Made by a program: the position numbers and the translations under genes. Of a stretch of DNA of 64,000 bases, positions 17,062 through 27,200 are shown piece after piece. A model generated the notes under the pieces. That model was given only the letters and a program-made list of their open reading frames with translations, ran no database searches and was not told the DNA's origin. This DNA is from Gemmatimonadaceae bacterium. GTDB lineage: Bacteria > Gemmatimonadota > Gemmatimonadetes > Gemmatimonadales > Gemmatimonadaceae. The stretch is from positions 1-64,000 of the forward strand of contig JANYIN010000120.1 in assembly GCA_025362035.1 (NCBI GenBank), given 5' to 3'. Position 1 is the stretch's first letter. Every line of letters starts with the position of its first letter.

Positions 17062-18318
17062 CTACTCGTACCGCAACGCCGCTACCGGATCGAGCCGCGC
17101 GGCGCGCGCCGCGGGTAGCATGCCGAACAACACTCCGGTAAAGGCGCTGGTGAGGAGCGCGGCCACGACGGCCATGGGCGGAACGCTGGCCGCGATGGGA
17201 CTCAACTTGTTGATGGCAACCGCCAATCCGGTGCCCAGAACGAGGCCGATGATCGCGCCGATGCCCGTGAGAGTCACGGCCTCCACGAGGAACTGCCACA
17301 GGATGTCCGCCCGCGTGGCACCGAGCGCCTTGCGGACACCGATTTCCCGAGTGCGCTCGGTGACGGAAATCATCATGATCGCGATCACACCCACGCCGCC
17401 AACGATCAGTCCGACGGCGGAGAGCACGACCATCACAAGGAAGAACGCTCCGAAGACCTTGTTGTAGACGTCGAAGAGCTGATCCTGGGTGATGATGGCG
17501 AAATTGTTATCGATGCCTGGCCGCAAGGCGCGACGACCGCGCATCGTCGCGATCACGTCGTCGATCGCATCAGCCCGCGCGGTGCCCGCCGCGGGGATGA
17601 CTGCGATGCCGATGTTGTCGTACGACGCACCGAGCGATTTGCGCGCCGTCTCGATGGGCAAGATGGCGCGCGGCTTGTTCCCGCCCGCCAGGAAGCTCGC
17701 CTCGTAGTGATACACGCCGAGCACCCTGAACGGCTGACCGCCCACGTCGATCGCCTTGTCGATGGGGTCGGACTCGCCGAACAGCTCCGTCGCCAGTTCG
17801 TCATTGATCACCACCACACGGTCACCGGCCGTCGCCTCACTCGGCGTGAAGCTGCGGCCGGGATAGATGTCGCCGCCGCCGTCCAGTTCCTGCCAGTTGC
17901 CGGTGAAGCCGGTTACCGAAACGCCGCTGAGGCGCTTGTCCTTGTACGCGATGAGGCGTTGCATGTCGAGCCGCGCGCCAACGGTCCGGACGGAGGACAG
18001 TTGTTCGAGCAACGCGGCATCCGACATGGTGAGCGTGGGATTGTGCAGCCACTTGCACGTATCGTCGGTTCCGTCGCACGCCTCGAACGTGATGGGAAAA
18101 CGCGAGACGAAGAATGTAGTGGGTCCAGTCTTCTCGAGGTCCTTGGCCACGCTGGCGTTGATGCCATGCACGGCCGCCGAAATCACCACCACGACGAACA
18201 CGCCGACGGCAATGCCGAGAATGGTGAGGCCGGCGCGGACCTTGTTGGCGCGGATGGAGTCGAGCGCGATCGAGACGCCCTCCACCATCCCGAAGAGTCG
18301 CTGGCGAACGATCGACAT
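17062..18318 (-). CDS. FtsX/MacB-type ABC transporter permease (pair 3, B subunit)
   Basis: 418 residues starting MSIVRQRLFGMVEGVSIALD, two bases after the stop of its A partner. N-terminal helix RAGLTILGIAVGVFVVVVIS, a periplasmic domain with CDGTDDTCKWLHNPTLT, and the FtsX domain with GVRKALGATRAD, ending DPVAALRYE. The Cys-x6-Cys pair and HNP motif occur in all three B subunits, suggesting a conserved disulfide in the periplasmic head. Probably co-transcribed with the ATPase, adaptor and tolC genes. Confidence 0.92.
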   Translation of the reverse strand: MSIVRQRLFGMVEGVSIALDSIRANKVRAGLTILGIAVGVFVVVVISAAVHGINASVAKDLEKTGPTTFFVSRFPITFEACDGTDDTCKWLHNPTLTMSDAALLEQLSSVRTVGARLDMQRLIAYKDKRLSGVSVTGFTGNWQELDGGGDIYPGRSFTPSEATAGDRVVVINDELATELFGESDPIDKAIDVGGQPFRVLGVYHYEASFLAGGNKPRAILPIETARKSLGASYDNIGIAVIPAAGTARADAIDDVIATMRGRRALRPGIDNNFAIITQDQLFDVYNKVFGAFFLVMVVLSAVGLIVGGVGVIAIMMISVTERTREIGVRKALGATRADILWQFLVEAVTLTGIGAIIGLVLGTGLAVAINKLSPIAASVPPMAVVAALLTSAFTGVLFGMLPAARAARLDPVAALRYE

Positions 18319-18320
18319 CG

Positions 18321-19565
18321 CTATTCCGCCCTGAGCGCAGTAATGGGATCCAAGCGCGACGCGCGGCTGGCTGGATACACGCCGGCGAGAATGCCGACGC
18401 CGGCGCCGATGGATATGCCGACGAGCACGGACCAGAGCTCAACGGCGGCTGGCAGTGGCGTGACAAACGCGATGACCTTGGCGAACGCGAAGCCCGTTGC
18501 GACGCCGAGTGCCGCGCCGATCGTGCTGAGGGTCGCGCTCTCGACCAGAAACTGGCTCATGATGTCGCGGCGCTTGGCGCCGAGCGACTTTCGGATGCCG
18601 ATTTCCCGCGTACGTTCGGCGACCGCCACGAGCATGATGTTCATGATCACGATGGCGCCCACGACGAGCCCGATGGCGGGCAGCGCGACGCCGGCGATGA
18701 CCAGGTATCCCTTGATCTTGTTCCAGAACTCGAGCGCCGAATCCGACGTCTCGAGCTCGAAGTCGTCCTTCTGGTTGGGACGCAGGTGGTGCCGGGCCCG
18801 CATGACCTGCCGCACCGATTCCATGGCCGCCAGCATTCCCTCGCGACTCGGCGTCTGGATCATGATGGCGTCGATGACGCCGTGCACGTTCACGAAGCGG
18901 TTGAGAGGTGACTTGTGTGGCGCGATGACGAACTTGTCGAACGAGATGCCGAACGCGCTCCCCTGCTTCTCCATCACGCCGACAACCAGATAGGGAATAC
19001 CCCGAATGGTGAGCTCGCGGCCGACGGGATCAAGGCTCGGGAAGAAGAAGTCGGCGACGTCCTGTCCGATGACGATCACTTCCATGCCGCGCTCGAATTC
19101 CTGCGGCGAGAAGAGGCGCCCGCGCGCGGGCGCCATCTTCTTGATGTCGAAGTAGTCCTCGCTCACGGTGAAGATGAGCAGGTTCTTTGGCCTCGCCACG
19201 TATCTCGATTGGGCCGTCAGGTTGTCCTGACCGACGACGGCGTACTTCACCCCCTCGGGCAGCGCGACCGCGACCGGAGCGACATCGGTCTCACGAATGC
19301 GTGGCCGCCGGTTGAGCTCCCGACGGCGCTCTTCGGAGTGGTCGCCGAGCTGAATGTTCGGGCGATGGCGCAGCTCGAACGAGTTCACTGCCATGATCTT
19401 TCCGACCACCTGGTCGGTCATGTAGGCGCTCATACCGCCGACGATGGACACCACGGCAATGAGGAACGTCACGCCGATCATCACGCCCAACAGGGTAAAG
19501 AAACTCTTGAGCTTCTGTACCCAGATCTGTTGCAGCGCGAGTCGGATGGCTTCGAAGAACGGCAT
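18321..19565 (-). CDS. FtsX/MacB-type ABC transporter permease (pair 3, A subunit)
   Basis: 414 residues, start MPFFEAIRLALQQIWVQKLK. MacB-type periplasmic domain and FtsX domain (VAERTREIGIRKSLGAKRRD), ending LDPITALRAE. It is the permease closest to the ATPase gene (75-bp gap), so pair 3 is probably the ancestral set and pairs 1 and 2 are duplications. Confidence 0.92.
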   Translation of the reverse strand: MPFFEAIRLALQQIWVQKLKSFFTLLGVMIGVTFLIAVVSIVGGMSAYMTDQVVGKIMAVNSFELRHRPNIQLGDHSEERRRELNRRPRIRETDVAPVAVALPEGVKYAVVGQDNLTAQSRYVARPKNLLIFTVSEDYFDIKKMAPARGRLFSPQEFERGMEVIVIGQDVADFFFPSLDPVGRELTIRGIPYLVVGVMEKQGSAFGISFDKFVIAPHKSPLNRFVNVHGVIDAIMIQTPSREGMLAAMESVRQVMRARHHLRPNQKDDFELETSDSALEFWNKIKGYLVIAGVALPAIGLVVGAIVIMNIMLVAVAERTREIGIRKSLGAKRRDIMSQFLVESATLSTIGAALGVATGFAFAKVIAFVTPLPAAVELWSVLVGISIGAGVGILAGVYPASRASRLDPITALRAE

Positions 19566-19640
19566 GCGGGGAACGACCGTGGATGGAGGTGCGGGCGCAC
19601 CGCGGTCGGCCGGCTCCCGTAAGGCCAGGCGACCGCGAGG

Positions 19641-20450
19641 TCAGAGTTGTGGCGTCGCGATGCCGAGCTTCTCGACGAAGGACGATCGCCGGTCGTCCGA
19701 GGCGACGAGCCCGTCGCGGAGCACGACGACGCGGCGGGCGTGCGCGGCGATGTCGGGCTCGTGCGTGACCATGATGACGGTCTGGCCCTGATCGGCGAGG
19801 CTTTCGAACACCCGCATGATTTCTTCGGAGGTGTTCGAGTCGAGATTGCCCGTCGGTTCATCCGCCAGAAGGATGGACGGGTTGTTCACGAGCGCCCGCG
19901 CGATAGCGACGCGCTGGCGTTGACCGCCCGACAGCTCGTTGGGACGGTGATCCATCCGCTCTCCGAGCTGGACGCGTTCGAGTGCCTCCTTGGCGCGGCG
20001 CTTCCGCTCGACGGACGGGACGCCAGCATATACCAGCGGCAATTCGACGTTGTGGAGCGCGGTGGCGCGCGGCAGCAGGTTGAACGTCTGGAACACGAAG
20101 CCGATTTCCTTGTTGCGCACTCGGGCCAGCTGGTCGTCGCTCATCTTCGACACCTGCGTGCCGTTCAGCCAATACTCGCCGGCGTTCGGTGTGTCGAGAC
20201 AGCCGATGACGTTCATGAGCGTGGACTTGCCGGAGCCGGACGGTCCCATGATGGCGACGTACTCGTTCCGCATGATGGCGAGATCCACGCCGCGCAACGC
20301 GCGAACGATTTCGCCGCCCATGTCGTATTCGCGCTTGATGCCGCGCGTGACGATCACCCAGTCCTTTCCGGGTGCGGTCCCGGCTCCCTCCACCACTGCC
20401 TGCCGCTCGGCCGTCATGCCGAGTGGCGCTTCCACTGTCTGAGTACTCAC
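19641..20450 (-). CDS. ABC transporter ATP-binding protein (MacB/LolD type)
   Basis: 269 residues with a ~30-residue N-terminal extension. Walker A GPSGSGKS (69-76), Q-loop Q121 in [11 protein letters not shown], signature LSGGQ (173-177), Walker B ILLADE (193-198) and switch His230. The segment after Walker A and the [11 protein letters not shown] stretch are typical of the MacB/LolD family, which energises FtsX-fold permeases. It is the only ATPase for six permease genes. Its ATG overlaps the stop of the adaptor gene by four bases. Confidence 0.95.
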   Translation of the reverse strand: MSTQTVEAPLGMTAERQAVVEGAGTAPGKDWVIVTRGIKREYDMGGEIVRALRGVDLAIMRNEYVAIMGPSGSGKSTLMNVIGCLDTPNAGEYWLNGTQVSKMSDDQLARVRNKEIGFVFQTFNLLPRATALHNVELPLVYAGVPSVERKRRAKEALERVQLGERMDHRPNELSGGQRQRVAIARALVNNPSILLADEPTGNLDSNTSEEIMRVFESLADQGQTVIMVTHEPDIAAHARRVVVLRDGLVASDDRRSSFVEKLGIATPQL

Positions 20451-21733
20451 GATTTCGCCTGCGGCTTCTTCGGGTCCACCTTCGTTTCGCGAACGACGGC
20501 GCCGTCCTTGAGCTCGCGAATGGCCTGATAGGTGCCGGCGACGATCTTTTCTCCCGTCTTGAGCCCGCTCAGGACTTCGAAGTGCTTCTCGCCGGCGATC
20601 CCCACCTTTACGGGACGGAAGGTCACCTTGTTGTCGGCGGCAACCACAAACACGCCCTCGACATCCTTCTTGCCCACTTCCTTCTTCGGCTTCGCCTTCC
20701 CCAGGCCGACCGCGGTATCACCCTTGGTCAGCGCCTCGTTCTCGCGCACGGTGAGCGCGATGATGGGGATGGACAACACTTGCTTGCGGGTGTCCGTGAT
20801 GATCTTGGCGGTGGCCGAGAAGTCGGGACGCGTCTCGGCTGGAGTGCTGACGAGCTGGATGGTGACTTCGTAGTCCACGGCTTGATCCGCACCGGTGGAG
20901 GCTGTGGTGGCTTTCACCGAACTGTTCGAGATTTTCGTGACCTTTCCGATGAACGTGGTATCCGGGAAGGCGTCGATCTGGATGATCGCGGAATCGCCGA
21001 GCGCGATGCGCGCGACGTCCGTTTCGTCCACCTTGACCTTCGTTTCCAGGACGCTCATGTCCGCGATCGTCAAGAGCGTCGCGGCATCCTTGTTGAGCGT
21101 TCCCTGAATGGCGGTTTCGCCGTTCTCCACATTCAGCCGCGTCACACGACCTGACATCGGCGCGTAGATAGTGGTCTTGCTGAGCGAACTCTGGGCGTCG
21201 CGAAGCAGCGCGGATGACTGGTCCACCGCGTGCTTGGTCGCGTCATACATGGCCCGGTTGACATCGACAGCGGTCCGGAGCTGTTCCATCTGCTCATCCG
21301 AGATGAGCTGAGGATTGATCTTCTTGATGGCGCCCGTTCGCTCCAGGCTCTTCACCGCCTGATCGAGGTTCGCCTTGGACTGCGTGAGCTGGGACCGGCT
21401 GGAAGCCACTGCCGCCGCCGAGCGCTCGACCGCCGCCTGTGCCTGTTGCGCGTCGATTTGCAGCAGGAAGTCGCCCTTCTTGACCATCTGCCCCTCCTTC
21501 ACGGCAAGCCGCACGATCTTGCCGCTGATATCGGAGCTCAAATCGACCTTGGTCTGCGGTCGGACCTGGCCGCTCGCAGTGACGGACGCCACGAGGTCCC
21601 GCGCCTGCACACTTTCGGTGCGGACTTCCACCGCCTTGTTCCCGCGCTTCGCGGCGGTGAGTCCACCAATCGCGATCAGCGCGACGATGACCCCGCCAAA
21701 GATGCTCATTTTCACGCGCTTGCTCATAGACAT
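20447..21733 (-). CDS. HlyD/MacA family periplasmic adaptor subunit
   Basis: 428 residues. An N-terminal transmembrane anchor ([18 protein letters not shown]) is followed by split biotinyl-lipoyl motifs ([20 protein letters not shown] and the later [20 protein letters not shown]) flanking a long alpha-helical hairpin (~95-185), then beta-barrel and membrane-proximal domains. The Lys-rich insert near 335-350 is unusual. The protein links the inner-membrane FtsX permeases to TolC, as MacA does. It lies between tolC and the ATPase gene. Confidence 0.93.
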   Translation of the reverse strand: MSMSKRVKMSIFGGVIVALIAIGGLTAAKRGNKAVEVRTESVQARDLVASVTASGQVRPQTKVDLSSDISGKIVRLAVKEGQMVKKGDFLLQIDAQQAQAAVERSAAAVASSRSQLTQSKANLDQAVKSLERTGAIKKINPQLISDEQMEQLRTAVDVNRAMYDATKHAVDQSSALLRDAQSSLSKTTIYAPMSGRVTRLNVENGETAIQGTLNKDAATLLTIADMSVLETKVKVDETDVARIALGDSAIIQIDAFPDTTFIGKVTKISNSSVKATTASTGADQAVDYEVTIQLVSTPAETRPDFSATAKIITDTRKQVLSIPIIALTVRENEALTKGDTAVGLGKAKPKKEVGKKDVEGVFVVAADNKVTFRPVKVGIAGEKHFEVLSGLKTGEKIVAGTYQAIRELKDGAVVRETKVDPKKPQAKS

Positions 21734-21751
21734 GTTCTCGGAAAGGAGAGA

Positions 21752-23224
21752 CTAGCGGAGGGGGTGGCCCACCGCGTTTTCGAGCGCGGCAAAAGCCTTA
21801 TGGTAGTCATAGACGGCGTTCACTCGGTCGATCAGCGCTTGCTCGTAGGTGCCGCGTGACGTCACCACGTCAAGGAATGTGGATGCGCCCACCTTGTACC
21901 GCTCTTCGGCGAACGCGAGTTCTTCCTTGGCCTTGACGGCGTTCTGTTCCTGCAGCGTGACCGTCTGCGCCGCGGTGGTGAGCGTGCGGAACGCCTGCGT
22001 CACATCCGCGGTGAGAGCGAGATCCTTGGCCTTGATGTTGTAGATCGCATCCTCGCGGTTCACCTGCGCCTGCTGCACGCGTTCCTCGCGGCTGAAGTTG
22101 TCGAACAGCGGGAGTGACACCGTGGCGTTCAAGGCCAGGGGGGAGCGCTGGAAGCTGAACGGAAACTGGCTGTTTGCCGAGCGGATGGCGTCCGCCTGTG
22201 AGCTCGTGAACTGAATCTGCCCGCAGTTGGCACTCGTCAGTCCCACACGAACCCGCAGCGAGTCCTGCTGAAAGCACGAGGACTGTTGATTGAACACCCC
22301 CGTGCGGGCCTGATTCACCAGGAAGTCGCTGTTTGTGTATTGATAGGAATTGCCGCCGACGCCAGTGCTGAGGCTGAGTGTCGGCGTATAGGCCGATTTC
22401 GCGACGTCCACGTTCAGTGCGGCCGAGCGGTCTCGGGCGCGCAGGGCGACGATGGCGGGATTCTGATGCCGCGCGTCGTCCAACAGGCTGGCGAGGTTGA
22501 AGTTCGGCGTGGCCACCGGAAACTCGGTGACGAGCTTCACGTTCTCCGGTTGCTCCACGCCCATCTGTTGGTAGAGGCGAAGCTTCTCGACCTCCACGTT
22601 GTTGCGCTCGCGAAGCACCGCCACCCTGGCCTGCCCGAGCGCGACTTCCGCGCGGCGGATGTCCAGCGAGGTGCCCGAGCCCACCTGCACCTTGGCGTTG
22701 GCCAGGTCGAGCTGCCCCTGCGCCGTGTTGACCAGCGTGTCCTGCAGCGCGGAACGCGCCTCAGCCTGGAGCACGGTCAGGTATTGCTGTGTCACCGCGG
22801 CGCGAAGCTGCTCGGCCGAGCCGGTGATGTCCGCCTCGACCGCGTCGCGGGTGGCGATCGCCGCTTTCGGCGTGAGGAAGGTGGACCGGTTGAGCCGGTA
22901 ATTCAGCCCCACGTTGTAGCCCGACTGGAGCGTTGCGGAACTGTTACTGAAGGACTGACCGCTGAACACCTGTTGCCCTGCCTGCTGGTAGCGTCCCGAG
23001 AATGAGGCGTCGGCGGAGGGGAGCAAGGCCCCCTTGGCGGTTCGTACGGCCGCATCCGCTGTGCGGCGGCCGGTTGCCAGGGAGAGGTAGCCTGGGTTGT
23101 TGCGACGGGCGAGTGAGATCGCGTCATCCAGGGAGAGCGAGACGCTTGTCGGAGTCGCGCCGGACTGGGCCTGGACGGCGGGCGCCACGGCGACGATTGA
23201 AAGCGCGAACACCAGAATACGCAT
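21752..23224 (-). CDS. TolC family outer membrane efflux protein
   Basis: 490 residues with a signal peptide (MRILVFALSIVAVAPAVQAQ). Two repeats of the outer membrane efflux family follow: SLDDAISLARRNNPGYLSLA near the start and the LALTADVTQAFRTLTTAAQT helix later. TolC trimers form the outer-membrane duct of tripartite pumps. It is the first gene of the efflux cluster, 18 bp before the adaptor gene. The upstream 218 bp to the creatininase gene should hold the main promoter, but I cannot identify it with confidence. Confidence 0.92.
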   Translation of the reverse strand: MRILVFALSIVAVAPAVQAQSGATPTSVSLSLDDAISLARRNNPGYLSLATGRRTADAAVRTAKGALLPSADASFSGRYQQAGQQVFSGQSFSNSSATLQSGYNVGLNYRLNRSTFLTPKAAIATRDAVEADITGSAEQLRAAVTQQYLTVLQAEARSALQDTLVNTAQGQLDLANAKVQVGSGTSLDIRRAEVALGQARVAVLRERNNVEVEKLRLYQQMGVEQPENVKLVTEFPVATPNFNLASLLDDARHQNPAIVALRARDRSAALNVDVAKSAYTPTLSLSTGVGGNSYQYTNSDFLVNQARTGVFNQQSSCFQQDSLRVRVGLTSANCGQIQFTSSQADAIRSANSQFPFSFQRSPLALNATVSLPLFDNFSREERVQQAQVNREDAIYNIKAKDLALTADVTQAFRTLTTAAQTVTLQEQNAVKAKEELAFAEERYKVGASTFLDVVTSRGTYEQALIDRVNAVYDYHKAFAALENAVGHPLR

Positions 23225-23442
23225 CGGCGGAAAGTTCCTGTGAGATGGGTCACCGTGCCGTACGGAACGATGTTGCGGCCGGTTTCACGCACGGCGTCAG
23301 GGGCACTAATCCCTGCCGGGACGGACTGTCCGGGCGGAAATCCGGTCACGCATGCCTTCCGCGCGGCAAACGACCTGGAGATGCGGTGAAACATAAGACG
23401 CCGCCTTGGTGATGCGCGCTCGTACCGTGCCGAGTGTGCCGG

Positions 23443-24192
23443 TCAGGCCTTGTCGTCCGGCCCCGGTGCGACGAACACCTTCGCCCGGATCTTTTCCCGA
23501 ATGCGCGCGTAGATCGCGGCGCCCTTGGCCGCTGTCGCCAACGTCGGTCGGCCGATGGAGCCCGAGCTGTCGGCGGGGATCCGGAGCCAGCCGCGCCGGT
23601 ATCGCCGCAACGCCTCGCGCGACATCATATAGTCTTCCGCCAACTCCATATGCACCAGACCGGGCGCGATATGGAGCATCAGCGACGTATCCACCTCGTC
23701 GCCGTGCATCGGTTCCGACTGACCCTCGAGGAGCAGGTTGAAGTCGATGGCGAGGATGTCCACCACGCGAACGCGAGCGGTGGACGTGATGATCGTGGCC
23801 AGCGCTTCCTGATGCGGATCATACGCGTGCGCCGTGAGTAGAATGAATTCCGTCACTCCAGTTGATTCCCACGTGTCCACCAGGTCGTTCAGCATACGGT
23901 GCAACGTCTTCTTGCGCACCGACGCATTCCCGGCGAACCCCTTTTTCGTGTCCGCATTGACGCCGTATTCGAGGGTCGGAGCGCGTAGCACGCCGAATTC
24001 GGCCGACAGGTCGTCGGCGAGAAACTCGGCGATGATGGTGTCGCAGCCGAGCGGCAGATGCTTGCCGTGCTGCTCGCACGTGCCCACAGGGACGATGAGT
24101 CGGCCGTCAGTGGCCAGGATGGCCGCGATCTCGGCGGGATGCATCTCCTTGATGCGGCGCGGCACGGACTTTTCTGGCGTGGAGTAGGGCAT
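23443..24192 (-). CDS. Creatininase family protein
   Basis: 249 residues. The metal-binding motif GTCEQHGKHLPLGCDT (about 37-52) is the hallmark of the family (E-x-H, then D), and further candidate ligands occur in LLTAHAYDPHQEA and MHGDEVDTSLML. Members include creatininase, the formamide hydrolase of riboflavin/F420 synthesis (ArfB) and MftE, a peptidase of mycofactocin maturation, so the substrate is open. No mycofactocin or riboflavin genes are adjacent. Its start is only 49 bp from the divergent histidine kinase. Confidence 0.85.
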   Translation of the reverse strand: MPYSTPEKSVPRRIKEMHPAEIAAILATDGRLIVPVGTCEQHGKHLPLGCDTIIAEFLADDLSAEFGVLRAPTLEYGVNADTKKGFAGNASVRKKTLHRMLNDLVDTWESTGVTEFILLTAHAYDPHQEALATIITSTARVRVVDILAIDFNLLLEGQSEPMHGDEVDTSLMLHIAPGLVHMELAEDYMMSREALRRYRRGWLRIPADSSGSIGRPTLATAAKGAAIYARIREKIRAKVFVAPGPDDKA

Positions 24193-24241
24193 TCTGAACG
24201 ACTCTGTCAGGCGGTCACTGCCGGCGGCGAGAGCGCGTGCC

Positions 24242-27200
24242 GTGCTTGCGTCGGCGGCAATCGCCGTGGCGCTTCTCGCGGCGAGTGCATGGCTCGGCGA
24301 GTCCTCGTCAGTCTATCTCGCGACGTGTCTGGTCGCCACCGTGGTTGCCGCCGCGGCTCTCCCGTGGACCCCACAGCCCACGGTTCGTTGGCCGCTTGGT
24401 ATCGCGGTCGTGGCGTTGTTCGCCAGTGGCGCGATCGCGACCAGAGCACAAGTCCGACTCGCGCGGTTTGCGCATGCGCCTTCCGAGGTGGGCGATCAGG
24501 CCGCGGAGGCTCAGCAGGTCCGTTTGCGCCAGCGGGTCGATGCGGAACTCGTGACGCTCCGTGCCATTGCAGACGCGGTGAAGACGCTGCCGAGAGAACC
24601 GGCGGAGGCCGTCCACACGATCGAGCGCATCCTTGGCGACGGCGATCTGCGGGCCGCCTTTGTGCTGCACGCTGATACGCTCGTCACGTGGGGCGGTACG
24701 CTGCATGCCGAGCCGTTGCACCTCAACCAATCCAGCGGCGTGGTCGCGACGCCGTTTGGACTGACGCTGTACGTGGTGAACGACAGCGGCGGTTCGCGAA
24801 CGGTGGCGGCGTCGCTCCTTTATGCGACGTCACCTGCGGACCATCTGATTCGCGGCATCGCGCAACGCATTCCCAGCGACGAGGTCGCGGAAGGGTTCGA
24901 CATCGGACCACCCTCCGCCATCGTGCATGCCGGCGACCTCCAGTACATGGATAAAGGCCGGCCGCTCTTCACGTCGCGCGCCCTGGTCCCGTCTCCGGGG
25001 GAAGTGCTCTACCGACTCCGGGAACGCGCCCACGTTCGCATCGGCATCGCGCTGTTCGTCGCGCTGCTCGCCTTCATGGTCGCGATGGCCGGTCGAGATG
25101 GGGGCGCCGCATCGCTGATTGGCGGCGCACTCGTGGTATTGTCTTCGCTCGCGATCCTGCCGCTGAGCGAGTTCTCTACGCGATCACGTCTGTTTGATGC
25201 GTCGGTGTATTTTCTCCCGACCGGCAGGGCATTTACGTCGAATGCCGCCGCGCTCGCTTTCACGTCCGCCACCGTGTTGCTGCTCGTGTTGGCCGCAGTG
25301 CGACGGGTGGGCTCGCGCTTGCCGCGCGCGCTGGGCGCGACGCTCGCCGCGGTGACGATTGTGAGCGGACCGTTCGCGGTGCGTGCGTTATCGCGCGGCA
25401 TCTCGCCTCCGTCGGAGGGCGTGTCGCGTGCGCTCTGGGTGATCTGGACGGTGCCGCTCTGTCTCACCGCCACCTCGTTGCTCGTGCTCGCGCACTGGGC
25501 AGGCCGAAGGTCGCTGGGAGGCCGTCGCGGCGTACCCATCGCGATCGGGCCGGCGCTGGCGCTGTTCGCGGCCGTCATCGCGCAGCGCGTCTGGCAGGCG
25601 CCGGGACAATGGCCACAGTGGTACAGTGTTCTCTGGGCGCTCGCCGTCGCCGCGGTCGTGTGTGGTCGGACCTCCCACCGCGCCCTGGTCGCGTGCGCCA
25701 CGGTGGCCGCACTTGCCGCCTGCACGGTGGTGTGGAGCAGCGCGTCGCGCGGGCGTGTGGAGCTCGCGGAGCGGGACGTCCACGGACTCGCCGGACCTGA
25801 TTCGTCGGCGATCGGGCTGGCCGAGCGCCTTGCGCGATCCATGCAGGGAGACGAACTCCCTCGCACGCCGCAGGCCTTGCTGGAGCGCTACGTCACCGCG
25901 GACCTCGCGTCGTCCGGATATCCTGTCGCGCTCATCTCGTGGACCGGCGCGCACCCGATCGCTGCGTTCGGGGCGCGCCCGTTCACGCCCAACTTTGACG
26001 CGGTCGCCACCGCGGCGACCGAAGCGGCGGCACGGGGCATCCGTGTGATCACGAGCACGCGATCGGGCGCCTACGGCGTGCTCGTCGTTGCCGTCCCGAT
26101 GCGTGGTGGTGTGATGACGATCCTGGTCGCGCCGCGAACCCGGCTCATCGGCTCGGACGCGTATTCGCGATGGTACGGCCTGGCGACGTACGAGAGCGGT
26201 GAACCCCCGTACACGGTTCAGGTGATCGGCGATTCGATGCACACCCACGAAGCCGTGCGGTGGCGGCGGCAGGACAATGTGCTGCACGGCGACTGGCCGC
26301 TGCCGGGACCGAATGGCGAGGTCCGCGCACACGTGGAGGTGGACCTGCGCGGCTTGGAGTCGCTGCTCCCCCGCGGCGGGTTGCTCGTGCTCGTGAATCT
26401 GTTCGTGGTGTCCCTGGTGTGGTTCGTCGGCGCGTTGGCCGATGGTCGCGCGGCGCGATGGCTCAGCGTGCGGCGCCGACGCCTCCGTAGTTATCGGGCG
26501 AGATTGTCCGTCGCACTCTTTCTCTTCTTCCTCGTCCCCGCCGCCGCATTCGCGGTGTGGTCGTGGCAGCAGCTCTTCGATGACGCGCAGGCGTCGCGTC
26601 GGCTGCTCGTAACGGAAACGATGCGGGCCTTCGCGGGCGATCCCGCACATGATCCCGACGCGCTCAAACTGGAGAGCGTCCGCCTGGACACCAAACTATT
26701 GGTGTACCGGTCCGGCGTGCTGGCCGCGGCGAGTGATTCCCTCTTCGCGGCGCTCGCGCCGATGGGGCAGTTGCTGAGGCCCGATGTTGCGCTGGCGCTG
26801 GACGTGGCCGGTGAAGCGAGCGCGACACGCGCGGAGCAGATCGAAGGGGCCACGGGTATGCTCGGCTATCGCGTGCTGCCGGCCTCGAACGGTGCACTCG
26901 TGCTCGCGGCACCAGCGCGCGTGGACGACTTTCTGCTGGACCGCCGCCGCCGCGACCTCGGCGTGCTGGTGCTCTTCGCGACTGCCCTCGGTGCGGCCGC
27001 CGCGCTCTGGCTGAGTGCGCTCGCGGCGCGGCAGCTCGCGCGTCCCATCGGCGCCCTCCGTTCGGCGGCACGCGCCGTCGCGCGCGGCGAGAGCGAGCTA
27101 CCGCTGGACGCCAATGCGGTGAGCGAGTTCCTGCCGGTCTTCACGGCATTCCGGGCGATGGCGCACGATCTCGGGGAGAGCCGTTCCGCCCTGGTCGAGG

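Noticed and set aside
15248-17299. 683-residue reverse frame as a longer permease
   Set aside because: Everything before MPFFEA (16489) is antisense to a convincing forward gene and to a permease, is Arg/Gly-rich and has no permease similarity.
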